Of a stretch of DNA of 64,000 nucleotides, positions 1-8,656 are shown in pieces. The position numbers and the translations under genes are program-made. This DNA is from JBEVOS01 sp964563395 (GTDB lineage Bacteria > Pseudomonadota > Alphaproteobacteria > Caulobacterales > Aquidulcibacteraceae): assembly GCA_964563395.1 (NCBI GenBank), contig CAZLWK010000007.1:62001-126000 (forward strand). The letters are read 5' to 3'. Position 1 is the stretch's first letter. Every line of letters starts with the position of its first letter. The notes beneath the pieces were generated by a model. The model was not told the origin of the DNA and searched no databases. It saw only the letters and a program-made list of their open reading frames with translations.

Positions 1-1
1 G

Positions 2-772
2 CGCGCACGCGAAGGCCATGAAAGCGCGCGCCCGATTTTCGTTGTGGGGATGCCTCGCACCGGCACGACGCTGACGGAGCAAATTCTTGGCATGCACCAC
101 AATGTGCAAGGCGCCGGCGAACTTCCCCATCTGCCCCGGCTGATCGCGGAGCTCCCTCAGAGAATGGGTTTGGACAAGCCATATCCTGATTGTCTCACGG
201 ACATGAGCACCCGCGACATGCACGCCTTGGCGGAGGATTATCTCGACGTTCTTTCGGCCGTCAATGAGAAGCGCGCCGACTTCGTCGTCGACAAGAACCC
301 GTTCAATTTCCTCAATATCGGTCTTATCGGCGCCGTGCTGCCGCGCGCGAAGATTGTTCATTGCATCCGTCATCCCCTGGATGTCGGCCTGTCCTGCTAT
401 ATGGAATTGTTTGAACTCGGACAGGATTTCACCACCAGCCTGGAAAATTTCGCGCACTATTATGGGCAATATGCGCGCCTGATGGATCATTGGCGCGACG
501 AAGTCGGCCTGGAATTCATCGACTCTTCCTATGAAGGGCTGATTGAAGCGCCAGAGACTTCCACACGCCGTCTTCTAGAGGCGCTGCAGCTGCCCTGGGA
601 TGCGTCCTGTCTTGCATTTCAAGGCCGTAAAAACGCGGTTTTGACGCCAAGCCGCTGGCAAGTTCGTCAGCCGATATACAAGAGCTCGGTGGAGCGCTGG
701 CGCAATTACGAGGCGCAATTGCAGCCGCTGCGCGACGCACTTGAGCGCGAAGGGATTGCGCTCGACCTGTGA
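2..772 (+). CDS. Sulfotransferase family protein, 5'-truncated by the window edge
   Basis: The frame is open to the left edge, so only the last 256 codons are visible and the GTG at 44 is an internal codon. Just before it the frame reads RPIFVVGMPRTGTTL, the loop that binds the 5'-phosphosulfate of PAPS in sulfotransferases. Further on, IVHCIRHPLDVGLSCY supplies the Arg and Ser of the 3'-phosphate-binding motif. This spacing is typical of the TPR-linked sulfotransferases of proteobacteria, whose N-terminal repeats would lie outside the window. The acceptor substrate cannot be told. The stop is 18 bases before the next gene, so cotranscription is likely. Base composition looks lower in GC than in the genes after 12 kb. 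Confidence 0.85.
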   Translation, partial: RAREGHESARPIFVVGMPRTGTTLTEQILGMHHNVQGAGELPHLPRLIAELPQRMGLDKPYPDCLTDMSTRDMHALAEDYLDVLSAVNEKRADFVVDKNPFNFLNIGLIGAVLPRAKIVHCIRHPLDVGLSCYMELFELGQDFTTSLENFAHYYGQYARLMDHWRDEVGLEFIDSSYEGLIEAPETSTRRLLEALQLPWDASCLAFQGRKNAVLTPSRWQVRQPIYKSSVERWRNYEAQLQPLRDALEREGIALDL

Positions 773-790
773 CGAGCCTCGGGATCAAGA

Positions 791-2806
791 ATGAAAGTGC
801 GAACGGAATTTCCTTGCTCCATTGAAATTCGAGACCCCGTCTGGATTCCGCTCTCGAGCGGGATTCGCCTGGCCGCCCGCCTTTGCCTGCCGCAGGACGC
901 CGCCGTTCACCCCGTTCCCGCCCTCCTCGAATATTCTCCCTATAGACGCAGAGACTTCTCCATCGGGGGGCTGCGCCATCATCGCTATTTGGCTGGGCAC
1001 GGCTACGCAGCCGTGCGCGTCGACATTCGCGGCTCCGGAGACAGCGAAGGCTTGCTCGACGACGAATACAAGGCGGCGCATGAGACCACTGATGGATTGG
1101 AAATCATCGACTGGATCGCCCGCCAACCCTGGTGCACCGGCAAGGTTGGCATGTTTGGGACATCATGGGCAGGCTTCAACAGCTTGCAGATTGCGGCCCG
1201 GCGTCCGCCAGCGCTTAAAGCCATCATCGCCAATTGCGCCTCCGACGACCGCTACGCCGATGACGTTCACTACATGGGCGGCTGCCTGATCACGGAAAAC
1301 GTCGATTGGTCGGCGACGATGTTTGCTTACAATGCAAGGCCCCCGGACCCCGCAATCGTGGGAGACGCATGGCGCTCGATGTGGCTTGAACGTCTCGATG
1401 CGCTGACCCATTGGCTTGAGCCCTGGCTGACGCATCAAACGCGGGACACGTATTGGAAGACCAATTCCGTCTGCGAGGATTATGCTTCCATCGAGTGCGC
1501 AGTATTCGCGACGGGCGGTTGGGCCGATGGCTATTCGAACGCAATCGACAGGCTGATCGCCAATCTCCGCTGCCCAAGGCTAGGCCTCATTGGCCCCTGG
1601 GGTCACAGCCAAGCGCACAATGGCGTGCCCGGTCCGGCGATTGGATGGCTGCAGGAAGCTCTGCGTTGGTGGGACTATTGGCTCAAGGACAAAGATACCG
1701 GCATCATGGGCGAGCCGCTGCTCCGAGTTTGGATGCAGGAGAGCGTGGCGCCGCAATCCGGCTATGCCGAGCGTCCAGGCCGATGGATCGGCCTGGACGC
1801 TCCGCTAGAGTCCGCAAGCTCTCATCTCCGCTACAATCTCGCGCCTGGCTCGCTCACGCGCGATAAGGCCGCTGACGTGAGCTTGGCGATAAACACACAA
1901 ACGATCGTCGGCGCCGAATCCGGCGATTGGTGTCCTTACGGCGATGGCGCGGAATTCCCGGGCGACCAGCGCGGGGACGACGCCTACGCTCTGGTTTTCG
2001 AGTCCGAACCTCTCGTTGAAGACTTGGAACTGCTTGGCGCTGTGACGCTCGACCTCGCCATAACGTCCAACCAGCCTATCGCCGCGATTTGCACAAGGCT
2101 CAGCGACGTGCGCCCTGACGGGAGCGTGACGCGCGTGACCTACGGTCTCATGAACCTGACGCACGATCCGTCCCACCAACAAGTTTCGCCGCTTGAACGC
2201 GGCGAGGAACGGGTTTTTCAAGTTCGCCTCAACGATATCGCCCACCGATTTCCACATGGGCATCGCATTCGTATCGCGCTTTCGCCCTCCTATTGGCCGC
2301 TGCTTTGGCCAAGCCCGGCGCCCGCGACGCTTCACATCGCCCTCGCGCGCTCCTCCTTGTCGTTGCCTATTCTGAATGCGTCGCTACCGCTTCGACCCGT
2401 CGCGCCTTTCGGAGAGCCTGAGGCCGCTGAAGCGCCGCGTATAGTCGTGAAACGGCCCGGCGCGCGACGTTACGAGCGTCAGCGCGATCTCGTCACAGGC
2501 ATCGACAAGGTCATTGTCGCCAAGGACAAAGGCGTGCAGCTCTTGCCAGATATCGCTCTGGAGATTGAGCACTGCACCGAGAATTGCTTCGAGATAAGGC
2601 ATAATGACGTCCTGAGCGCGCGCATGACGGTGAATGGAATCACGCGCCTTCAACGCGGCGATTGGCGTATCCGTATCGACACCTTCACCTCACTTACCGC
2701 CGATGCACGGAATTTTCATGTCGAAGCGCAAATGAAAGCGCTCGAGGGAGATTCGTGTGTGCGGGAACGCACCTTTAAGTTCGTCATTCCGCGACTTGGC
2801 CAATAG
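791..2806 (+). CDS. CocE/NonD family hydrolase (X-Pro dipeptidyl-peptidase-like)
   Basis: The 671-residue protein has the layout of the S15/CocE family: an N-terminal alpha/beta-hydrolase core, a helical cap and a C-terminal jelly-roll domain. The nucleophile is Ser125 in GTSWAG, preceded by RVDIRGSGDSEG, a strand and oxyanion region typical of CocE and X-Pro dipeptidases. Members cleave acyl esters or N-terminal X-Pro dipeptides; the substrate cannot be assigned. No signal peptide is visible, so it should be cytoplasmic. It lies two bases upstream of a peptide-type solute-binding protein and before a porin. That context suggests breakdown of an imported peptide or ester, which is an inference. 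Confidence 0.85.
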   Translation: MKVRTEFPCSIEIRDPVWIPLSSGIRLAARLCLPQDAAVHPVPALLEYSPYRRRDFSIGGLRHHRYLAGHGYAAVRVDIRGSGDSEGLLDDEYKAAHETTDGLEIIDWIARQPWCTGKVGMFGTSWAGFNSLQIAARRPPALKAIIANCASDDRYADDVHYMGGCLITENVDWSATMFAYNARPPDPAIVGDAWRSMWLERLDALTHWLEPWLTHQTRDTYWKTNSVCEDYASIECAVFATGGWADGYSNAIDRLIANLRCPRLGLIGPWGHSQAHNGVPGPAIGWLQEALRWWDYWLKDKDTGIMGEPLLRVWMQESVAPQSGYAERPGRWIGLDAPLESASSHLRYNLAPGSLTRDKAADVSLAINTQTIVGAESGDWCPYGDGAEFPGDQRGDDAYALVFESEPLVEDLELLGAVTLDLAITSNQPIAAICTRLSDVRPDGSVTRVTYGLMNLTHDPSHQQVSPLERGEERVFQVRLNDIAHRFPHGHRIRIALSPSYWPLLWPSPAPATLHIALARSSLSLPILNASLPLRPVAPFGEPEAAEAPRIVVKRPGARRYERQRDLVTGIDKVIVAKDKGVQLLPDIALEIEHCTENCFEIRHNDVLSARMTVNGITRLQRGDWRIRIDTFTSLTADARNFHVEAQMKALEGDSCVRERTFKFVIPRLGQ

Positions 2807-2808
2807 CC

Positions 2809-4347
2809 ATGACGCAGATGCCTCCATCGCGCGTGACACGGAGATCGCTGCTGGCTGGGCTTTCGCTTACTGCATGCGCGGCTCCCCAGCCGCGTTCTCA
2901 AAGCGGCGCACGCAGGGTGACCCTTAGCTACGGCGCCGTCTTCAATTCGCTCGATGTCGCTCATCAAATTGGCGGCCTGGCGGAGGTCATACTTTCCGCG
3001 ACGCAGCGACGCCTCATAACGCTGGAAGGCAAAACAGGCATCCCCGCTTTGCAGGCGGCGTCCTCCTTCCGCCAAGTCAATCGGAAAACGTATGCGTTTG
3101 AATTGGCCGACGGCCTTGAATGGTCCGACGGTTATGGCCCCGTAACCTCCGAAGATGTCGCCTTCAGCATCGCGCGCGCGGCGCATCCTTCTTCGACGTG
3201 GCGCAACAATTGGACCGCGCTGCAAAGAGTTGAGCTCATCGACGAACGTCGCGGCGTTCTCCATCTGACACATCCCTTCAGCCCGTTGGAACAGATCAGC
3301 CTCGCCGGTGAGAGCGGCCACATCGTGTGCAAACGTGCTTACGAACGCCACGGCGAGGATATCGGTCCGCGTGCGCCGGCGGCGTGCGGACCTTACCGGT
3401 TGGCGACTTGGGATTCTCAGCGTGAGGCGGTCCTAAGCCGCAATCCCGCTTGGCGGGGCCCGGCCCCCTATTTCGATGAGATCGCCATCCGCCCCATCCG
3501 TTCGCAATTGAGCAGCGAGATTTCCTTCGCCGCCGGCGATATCGATGCGGTCATGCTGCCAGCGAGTTCAATCGAGCGGCCGCTGCGCCGCGCCGGCGCG
3601 CGAATTGTTGACGATGTCGCCCTGGATTTCGCTTGGTTGGGAATGAATCTCGACCATCCCTATTTCAAGGATCGCCGCGTCGTCCGTGCGATCCAGCACG
3701 CAATCAATGTAGAGGACGTCGCATATGGCGCGTTTGGGTCTGGCGCGATCGAAGCCACGGGCCTTATCCCGCCCGTCGTCTCCGGTCATCGGCCTCGGCG
3801 CCTTGTTCCTTACGATCCGGACGCGGCGCGGCGTCTCCTCCGCGCCGCGTCGTTTCCCGAGGATCGCAGGCTCACGCTCGCCATGAGCGCGGGCACGCCT
3901 CTGGTCGATTGCGCGCAAGTGATCCAGCAGCAATTGCGGGCCGTGGGCTTCAACATCGACCTGACGCCCCATGAACGCGGGGTATTTCTCCAATTGGGCA
4001 CGGCGGACGGCGGCTCTCGCTGGGACAGCCAGCATCTTTATGTGCGGCGCTATCTTGGAGGTGCCGACCCTTATGACTTCGTGCAATGGTTCACGAGCGA
4101 CCAAATCGGCAAATCGAATCTGCAGCGCTTTCGTGACGCCGAGTATGATGCGTTGAACCAAGAAGCCTCAACGGCGGAGAATGGCGAGGCGCGCTGGGCG
4201 CTCTATCGCCGCATGCAGGACATTCTCGAGTTAAGAGGCGGATTCATATTCCTCCACCACGAAAAAAGAGGCCTGTTGCTGCGTGAACGGCTGAAAATAA
4301 AGACGCGAATGGGTGCTGCGCCGATCCTTGAGACGCTGTCCGAATAA
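2809..4347 (+). CDS. ABC transporter substrate-binding lipoprotein, family 5 (peptide/nickel type)
   Basis: This 512-residue protein begins with a twin-arginine signal (VTRRSLLAGL) running into a lipobox LTAC with Cys23, so it should be Tat-exported and lipid-anchored. The rest matches the large two-lobed cluster C binding proteins: LEWSDGYGPVTSEDVAFSI and PDAARRLLRAASF are signature segments of DppA/OppA/NikA-like receptors. These deliver oligopeptides, nickel or sugars to an ABC permease. No permease or ATPase genes lie beside it, so it is an orphan receptor here. The start at 2809 follows the hydrolase stop by two bases, indicating translational coupling. Confidence 0.85.
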   Translation: MTQMPPSRVTRRSLLAGLSLTACAAPQPRSQSGARRVTLSYGAVFNSLDVAHQIGGLAEVILSATQRRLITLEGKTGIPALQAASSFRQVNRKTYAFELADGLEWSDGYGPVTSEDVAFSIARAAHPSSTWRNNWTALQRVELIDERRGVLHLTHPFSPLEQISLAGESGHIVCKRAYERHGEDIGPRAPAACGPYRLATWDSQREAVLSRNPAWRGPAPYFDEIAIRPIRSQLSSEISFAAGDIDAVMLPASSIERPLRRAGARIVDDVALDFAWLGMNLDHPYFKDRRVVRAIQHAINVEDVAYGAFGSGAIEATGLIPPVVSGHRPRRLVPYDPDAARRLLRAASFPEDRRLTLAMSAGTPLVDCAQVIQQQLRAVGFNIDLTPHERGVFLQLGTADGGSRWDSQHLYVRRYLGGADPYDFVQWFTSDQIGKSNLQRFRDAEYDALNQEASTAENGEARWALYRRMQDILELRGGFIFLHHEKRGLLLRERLKIKTRMGAAPILETLSE

Positions 4348-4427
4348 ATGTTCGGCGCGCCGCAAAGCGACGTGACGTGTCGCCTGCGTGCCCTCCTCTC
4401 ACGCCAAAACCGCCTAAGCGGCATGTG

Positions 4428-5582
4428 ATGCCCCCAGTCGCGCGCCTCCCACTCAGTTTGGCCCTCTTCGGGATCATGCTCGCTGCGCCGCATGAGGCTC
4501 GAGGCGAGCCGGTCGCTCTGTCCCTGCTCTATACAGGGGAAGTTTGGGCCAATGTCTCTGGCGGCCTGGAAGAAGGCCAAAGACAGCTTCACTACGCCGA
4601 AGCGGCGCTCGATTTCGATGGCGAAGCGCTTCTGGGCCTGGCGGGATCGAGCGCGCGCCTTTCCCTATTCTGGAGCAACGGGGAATCGGTATCGGAAATC
4701 GTCGGCGACGCGCAGGCGCTGTCGAACATCGAGGCCGGAGAAGACGGGCTGCGCCTCCTCGAGGCGTTCGTGCAGCAGAATTTCTCCACTGGAACGAGCG
4801 TGAAGCTCGGCGTCTTCGACCTAAACGCCGAGTTTGACGCCATCGAACCGGCCGGGCTGTTCATACAGTCCGGACATGGCGTGGGGAGCGAGTTCGGCCA
4901 ATCGGGCGCTAACGGTCCCTCCATCTTCCCGACAACCGCGCTCGGCATGCGCCTTGAGCAAGCGCTTACGGAAAATCTTGCGATTCGTGCGGCGCTGATG
5001 GATGGCGCGCCGGGGGATCCTGCGGATTCAAACGCCTTCGCCGATCTCTCCGTGCGCGATGGAGACGGCGCGCTAAGCATTGTGGAGGTTGATTGGCGCA
5101 CCGGCGCGACACGCGTCGGGGGCGGGTATTGGCGCTATTCCGACGATGTCGAGAGCTTCGACGGCGTCCCGCGTAGCGGAAGCGACGGGGCCTATGCCTT
5201 CATATCGCACCGATTACAAGAAAACGGCGCCCGCGCGACGGATGCTTGGGTCCGGCTTGGCGTTGCGGATCAAGACACTTATCCCATTGAGCGCTATTTC
5301 GGCGCCGGAATCGTCCGCACCGGATTGCTTGCAGGTCGCCCCGACGATTCCGCGGGACTTGCCGTCGCCGTGGCGGCGTTCGGAGAATCTTGGCGCGACT
5401 TTGTGCGCAGCGAAGGCTTCGATGCGGCACAGAGCGAAATTGCGCTTGAAGCGACCTATCGCGCGCAAATCACGGAATGGCTGGGCGTCCAGCCGGATTT
5501 GCAATACATCATACATCCCGGCGGCGACGCATCCTTGGAGGACGCCGTTGTGATTGGCCTGCGCATAGACCTTTCCTATTAG
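4428..5582 (+). CDS. Carbohydrate-selective porin, OprB-like outer membrane protein
   Basis: From the ATG at 4428 the protein has 384 residues and begins with a Sec signal peptide (LPLSLALFGIMLAA, cut near HEARG-EP). An upstream in-frame GTG at 4377 would add 17 unlikely residues ahead of the signal. The mature part shows alternating aromatic and polar strands and the OprB pattern LGVFDLNAEFD, with later strands such as GGGYWRYS. It ends in a hydrophobic strand with terminal Tyr, as expected for a trimeric beta-barrel. OprB-type porins let sugars or other small solutes cross the outer membrane. It follows the hydrolase and binding protein and probably belongs to the same uptake locus. Confidence 0.75.
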   Translation: MPPVARLPLSLALFGIMLAAPHEARGEPVALSLLYTGEVWANVSGGLEEGQRQLHYAEAALDFDGEALLGLAGSSARLSLFWSNGESVSEIVGDAQALSNIEAGEDGLRLLEAFVQQNFSTGTSVKLGVFDLNAEFDAIEPAGLFIQSGHGVGSEFGQSGANGPSIFPTTALGMRLEQALTENLAIRAALMDGAPGDPADSNAFADLSVRDGDGALSIVEVDWRTGATRVGGGYWRYSDDVESFDGVPRSGSDGAYAFISHRLQENGARATDAWVRLGVADQDTYPIERYFGAGIVRTGLLAGRPDDSAGLAVAVAAFGESWRDFVRSEGFDAAQSEIALEATYRAQITEWLGVQPDLQYIIHPGGDASLEDAVVIGLRIDLSY

Positions 5583-5604
5583 GCCCGACAGCGCGCGTTT
5601 TCAG

Positions 5605-6972
5605 ATGCTGTCCGTGCTCGACATCTTCAAGATCGGGATAGGCCCCTCGAGCTCTCACACGATGGGTCCGTTGCGCATCAGCGCGCGCTTCCTGCGTGAG
5701 GCCCAGGAAGCAGACGCGCTCCATCGCGCCGCCAGAATTCGCGTCGAACTCCAAGGTTCGCTGGCTCTCACCGGATTGGGACATGGCGCCGATCGCGCCA
5801 TATTGCTTGGCCTCTCCGGCGTGGACCCAGAGAATATCGCGCTTGACGAGGCCAAGAGCATCGAATGCGACGCCCGTCGCAAGCTGCGCATCGTGCTGCC
5901 CAATGGCAGGATGCTGCCCTTCGATCCCAGCCGCGACATCGAGCTGCGCAGCGATGTCTTCTCGCCCGTGCATCCAAATTCCATGTCCATCGAAGCCCTG
6001 GATGAAAACGGCGCGCCCTTGTTCGCCGGGCTCTATTTTTCGATCGGTGGAGGCTTCATCCTCGACAGCCGCGAAGCCGCGGCGCGGCGCCAAAACGGGC
6101 CCGCAGAACAGCAGGACGCCTATGTCTTCGCCTCGGCGGCCGATTTGCTGAATCTGTGCAGGGAGAGAGACTGCTCGATCGAAGACGTGATCTGGCGAAG
6201 CGAGGCCCAAATCCGGCCCCACGAAAAAACCGAAGAAGGCTTGCATAGGATATGGCGCGCGATGAACGCATGCATCGATGCGGGGCTCGTGCATGAGGGC
6301 GTGCTTCCGGGCGGACTTGGCGTCTCGCGGCGCGCGCCGGCTTTGTGGAAAGCGCTCACGGGCGCCTCGCCAGGGAACGAACGTGAAGCGCTTCTCGATC
6401 GGCTGAATCTCTACGCGTTGGCGGTGAATGAAGAGAATGCGGCTGGCGGCCGTGTGGTCACAGCGCCCACGAACGGCGCGGCCGGCATCATTCCCGCCCT
6501 GATCCGCCATTATTGCGTGGATGAGGGTAAGCACGCGCTCATTCCTCGATTCCTGTTGACCGCTGGCGCGATCGGCCTGCTTTACAAGCAACGCGCCTCC
6601 ATTTCCGGTGCGGAAATGGGCTGCCAAGGAGAAGTGGGCGTCGCATGCTCCATGGCGGCGGCCGGCTTGGCGGCGATCTGGGGCGGCGCGCCGCTGCAAG
6701 TCGCGGCCGCCGCGGAGATCGGCATGGAGCACAATCTCGGCCTGACGTGCGACCCCGTTGGCGGCCTCGTTCAAATTCCTTGCATCGAACGCAACGCGAT
6801 GGGCGCGGTGAAGGCGGTCAACGCCGCGCGCCTCGCGCAGAATGCGCAAGGCGCGCAGGTCGTGAGCCTCGATCAAGTCATTGAGACGATGCGCCAAACG
6901 GGGCGCGACATGAGCCGAAAGTACAAGGAAACCAGCCTCGGGGGGCTGGCGGTCAATGTCATTGAGTGCTGA
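5605..6972 (+). CDS. sdaA: L-serine ammonia-lyase, single-chain iron-sulfur form
   Basis: The 455-residue protein converts L-serine to pyruvate and ammonia using a [4Fe-4S] cluster in place of PLP. The N-terminal domain carries the family signature IGPSSSHTMGP. The C-terminal domain has GCQGEVGVACSMAAAG followed by LTCDPVGGLVQIPC, which hold the cluster cysteines. Full length and both domains in one chain mark the single-chain (E. coli-like) type. It starts 22 bases after the porin gene on the same strand. The next gene is convergent, so it probably closes the catabolic unit that begins at the left edge. Confidence 0.95.
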   Translation: MLSVLDIFKIGIGPSSSHTMGPLRISARFLREAQEADALHRAARIRVELQGSLALTGLGHGADRAILLGLSGVDPENIALDEAKSIECDARRKLRIVLPNGRMLPFDPSRDIELRSDVFSPVHPNSMSIEALDENGAPLFAGLYFSIGGGFILDSREAAARRQNGPAEQQDAYVFASAADLLNLCRERDCSIEDVIWRSEAQIRPHEKTEEGLHRIWRAMNACIDAGLVHEGVLPGGLGVSRRAPALWKALTGASPGNEREALLDRLNLYALAVNEENAAGGRVVTAPTNGAAGIIPALIRHYCVDEGKHALIPRFLLTAGAIGLLYKQRASISGAEMGCQGEVGVACSMAAAGLAAIWGGAPLQVAAAAEIGMEHNLGLTCDPVGGLVQIPCIERNAMGAVKAVNAARLAQNAQGAQVVSLDQVIETMRQTGRDMSRKYKETSLGGLAVNVIEC

Positions 6973-6982
6973 AGGCCTCCGC

Positions 6983-7438
6983 CTAGGCCTTGTGTCGAAC
7001 ACCCGCGCGCTGCGGAGCTAGCTCAGTCAGAATGACGGAAGTGGTCGTATCGACCACTCCGGGAAGCGCTCCGATCCGATCGATCAATGCGTTCAGATCC
7101 GTCAAGGAATCGACGCTTGCGACGACGATGAAGTCGAACGAGCCGCTGACCGCGAAGACCATCTGGCCCGGCTCCAGCGTGACAAGCGCGCTCTCGATCG
7201 GCGCGCGCTTGTTTGCGTCGCAACGCACCATAATGTGGGCGCGCACCTCTCCTCCCGTCAGCGCCGGCCCTGGAACGATGGTGAACCCGCCCAAGACGCC
7301 GTCGCGCTTCAATCGGCTAATCCGCGCATAAATGCTCGCCCGCGAGACCCTGAGCTTGGCAGCCAGTTCCGCGATGGAGACGCGCGCATCCGCCCGCAAC
7401 AGATCGAGCAAGCGGCGATCCTGCGCATCGAGAGTCAT
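6983..7438 (-). CDS. Lrp/AsnC family transcriptional regulator
   Basis: I chose the start at 7438 because the 151-residue product then begins with the helix-turn-helix: LDAQDRRLLDLLRADARVS, then VSRASIYARISRLKRDGVL. Longer readings of the frame run over the neighbouring dehydrogenase gene. The C-terminal half is the RAM ligand-binding domain, with GSFDFIVVASVDSLTDLN. Lrp/AsnC proteins form octamers and respond to amino acids. The gene is divergent from the dehydrogenase starting at 7550, and a palindrome lies between them. It most likely controls that lysine-type operon and itself, which is inferred from layout. Confidence 0.9.
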   Translation of the reverse strand: MTLDAQDRRLLDLLRADARVSIAELAAKLRVSRASIYARISRLKRDGVLGGFTIVPGPALTGGEVRAHIMVRCDANKRAPIESALVTLEPGQMVFAVSGSFDFIVVASVDSLTDLNALIDRIGALPGVVDTTTSVILTELAPQRAGVRHKA

Positions 7439-7476
7439 ACTGCCGGACGCGCGCGCCACTTTGTATCGCCTTTCCT

Positions 7477-7494
7477 CAAAATATCGACATTTTG
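7477..7494. promoter_or_regulatory. Candidate Lrp-type operator between divergent genes
   Basis: An AT-rich patch in an otherwise GC-rich region holds the inverted repeat CAAAAT-N6-ATTTTG, midway between the regulator start (7438) and the dehydrogenase start (7550). Lrp/AsnC proteins favour such AT-rich imperfect palindromes. TGCAAC occurs just after it at 7493-7498 and again within 25 bases. Binding by the adjacent regulator is inferred. Confidence 0.5.
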
Positions 7495-7549
7495 CAACAT
7501 TCCTTTGAGACTGCAACGATGCTTTTTGGTGCTGATCCAGGAGGCGGAC

Positions 7550-8656
7550 GTGAGAAAGATCAGCGTCGTTGGCGCGGGAAAAATTGGCCAAGCCATCGCG
7601 ACCATGCTTGCGCGCGCACCGGAATATGAACTCTCGATCATCGATCAGAATGAAGCGGCGATTGCGCTGCTGAAAGGCCGTCTCCCCGTGAGGGGGCATG
7701 TGATCGACCTCAACGAAGGTCGCGCGCTTGACCGCGCGCTCGCCGACGCCGACGCCGTTTTGTGCGCCGCGCCACACCATCTCACAGCGGGGGTCGCGCA
7801 TGCGGCGGCGCGCGCGCATGCGCACTATTTCGATCTCACCGAGGATGTCGCCGTCACGCGCGAGGTAAAGCGCCTCGCTGAGGGCGCAGAGCGCGCTTTC
7901 GTGCCCCAGTGCGGCCTCGCTCCCGGCTTCGTATCGATCGCAGCGGCTTCGCTCGCCCAGGAATTCGACACGCTGGACACGCTTAAGCTGCGCGTCGGCG
8001 CGCTTCCAGAATATCCGTCCAACGCACTGGGGTATAATCTCACCTGGAGCACGGAGGGCTTGATCAACGAATATGATCAGCCGTGCGAGGCCATCATCGA
8101 CGGCGCCATACGAGAAATCGCGCCGCTCGAAGGCTTGGAGACCTTGGTGATCGACGCGGTCCGCTATGAGGCGTTCAATACGTCCGGCGGTCTTGGCGGG
8201 TTGTGCGACGCCTTTCGCGGGCGCGTCCGCCAACTCGATTACAAATCAATAAGGTACCCCGGCCATTGCGAGATCATGAAAATTCTCGTGAAGGATTTGG
8301 GCTTGGGACGCAGACGGCGTATCTTGAAGGACGTGCTGGAGCACGCGCTTCCCTTCACCGCACAGGACATCGTGCTTGTGTTCGTGAGCGCGACGGGCTG
8401 GCGCGATGGCCAATTCATGCAAAAAAGCTTCGCCAGAAAAATTGCCGCGCAAGCGTTTCAGGGCGAGGCGCTCACCGCCATTCAGATCACGACGGCGGCC
8501 GCGATATGCGCCATGCTGGATCTGGTGCGCGAAGGTAAATTGAAGCGGTCGGGCTTCGTCGGCCAGGAGGAGGCGCCGCTGAGCGCCTTCCTGGAGAACC
8601 GCTACGGGTCAATCTATGCCGAGCGCGGCGCGATCACATCAGGAGTAGCGGCGTGA
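7550..8656 (+). CDS. Saccharopine dehydrogenase family protein, probable L-lysine 6-dehydrogenase
   Basis: The start is GTG at 7550, five bases after a perfect AGGAGG; the longer reading frame upstream overlaps the divergent regulator and is rejected. The 368-residue product opens with a Rossmann motif VVGAGKIGQA. Segments such as EAFNTSGGLGGL and LDYKSIRYPGHCE resemble the lysine 6-dehydrogenase branch of the saccharopine dehydrogenase family. Those enzymes oxidise the epsilon-amino group of lysine with NAD to give aminoadipate semialdehyde; a true saccharopine dehydrogenase is the alternative. No lysine-ketoglutarate reductase domain is fused or adjacent, which favours the first reading. 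The stop overlaps the next start (GTGA), matching an ALDH7-type partner. Confidence 0.8.
   Translation: MRKISVVGAGKIGQAIATMLARAPEYELSIIDQNEAAIALLKGRLPVRGHVIDLNEGRALDRALADADAVLCAAPHHLTAGVAHAAARAHAHYFDLTEDVAVTREVKRLAEGAERAFVPQCGLAPGFVSIAAASLAQEFDTLDTLKLRVGALPEYPSNALGYNLTWSTEGLINEYDQPCEAIIDGAIREIAPLEGLETLVIDAVRYEAFNTSGGLGGLCDAFRGRVRQLDYKSIRYPGHCEIMKILVKDLGLGRRRRILKDVLEHALPFTAQDIVLVFVSATGWRDGQFMQKSFARKIAAQAFQGEALTAIQITTAAAICAMLDLVREGKLKRSGFVGQEEAPLSAFLENRYGSIYAERGAITSGVAA

Noticed and set aside
5509..7002. Long leftward frame opposite sdaA
   Set aside because: sdaA has full family motifs on the other strand; this is a high-GC shadow.
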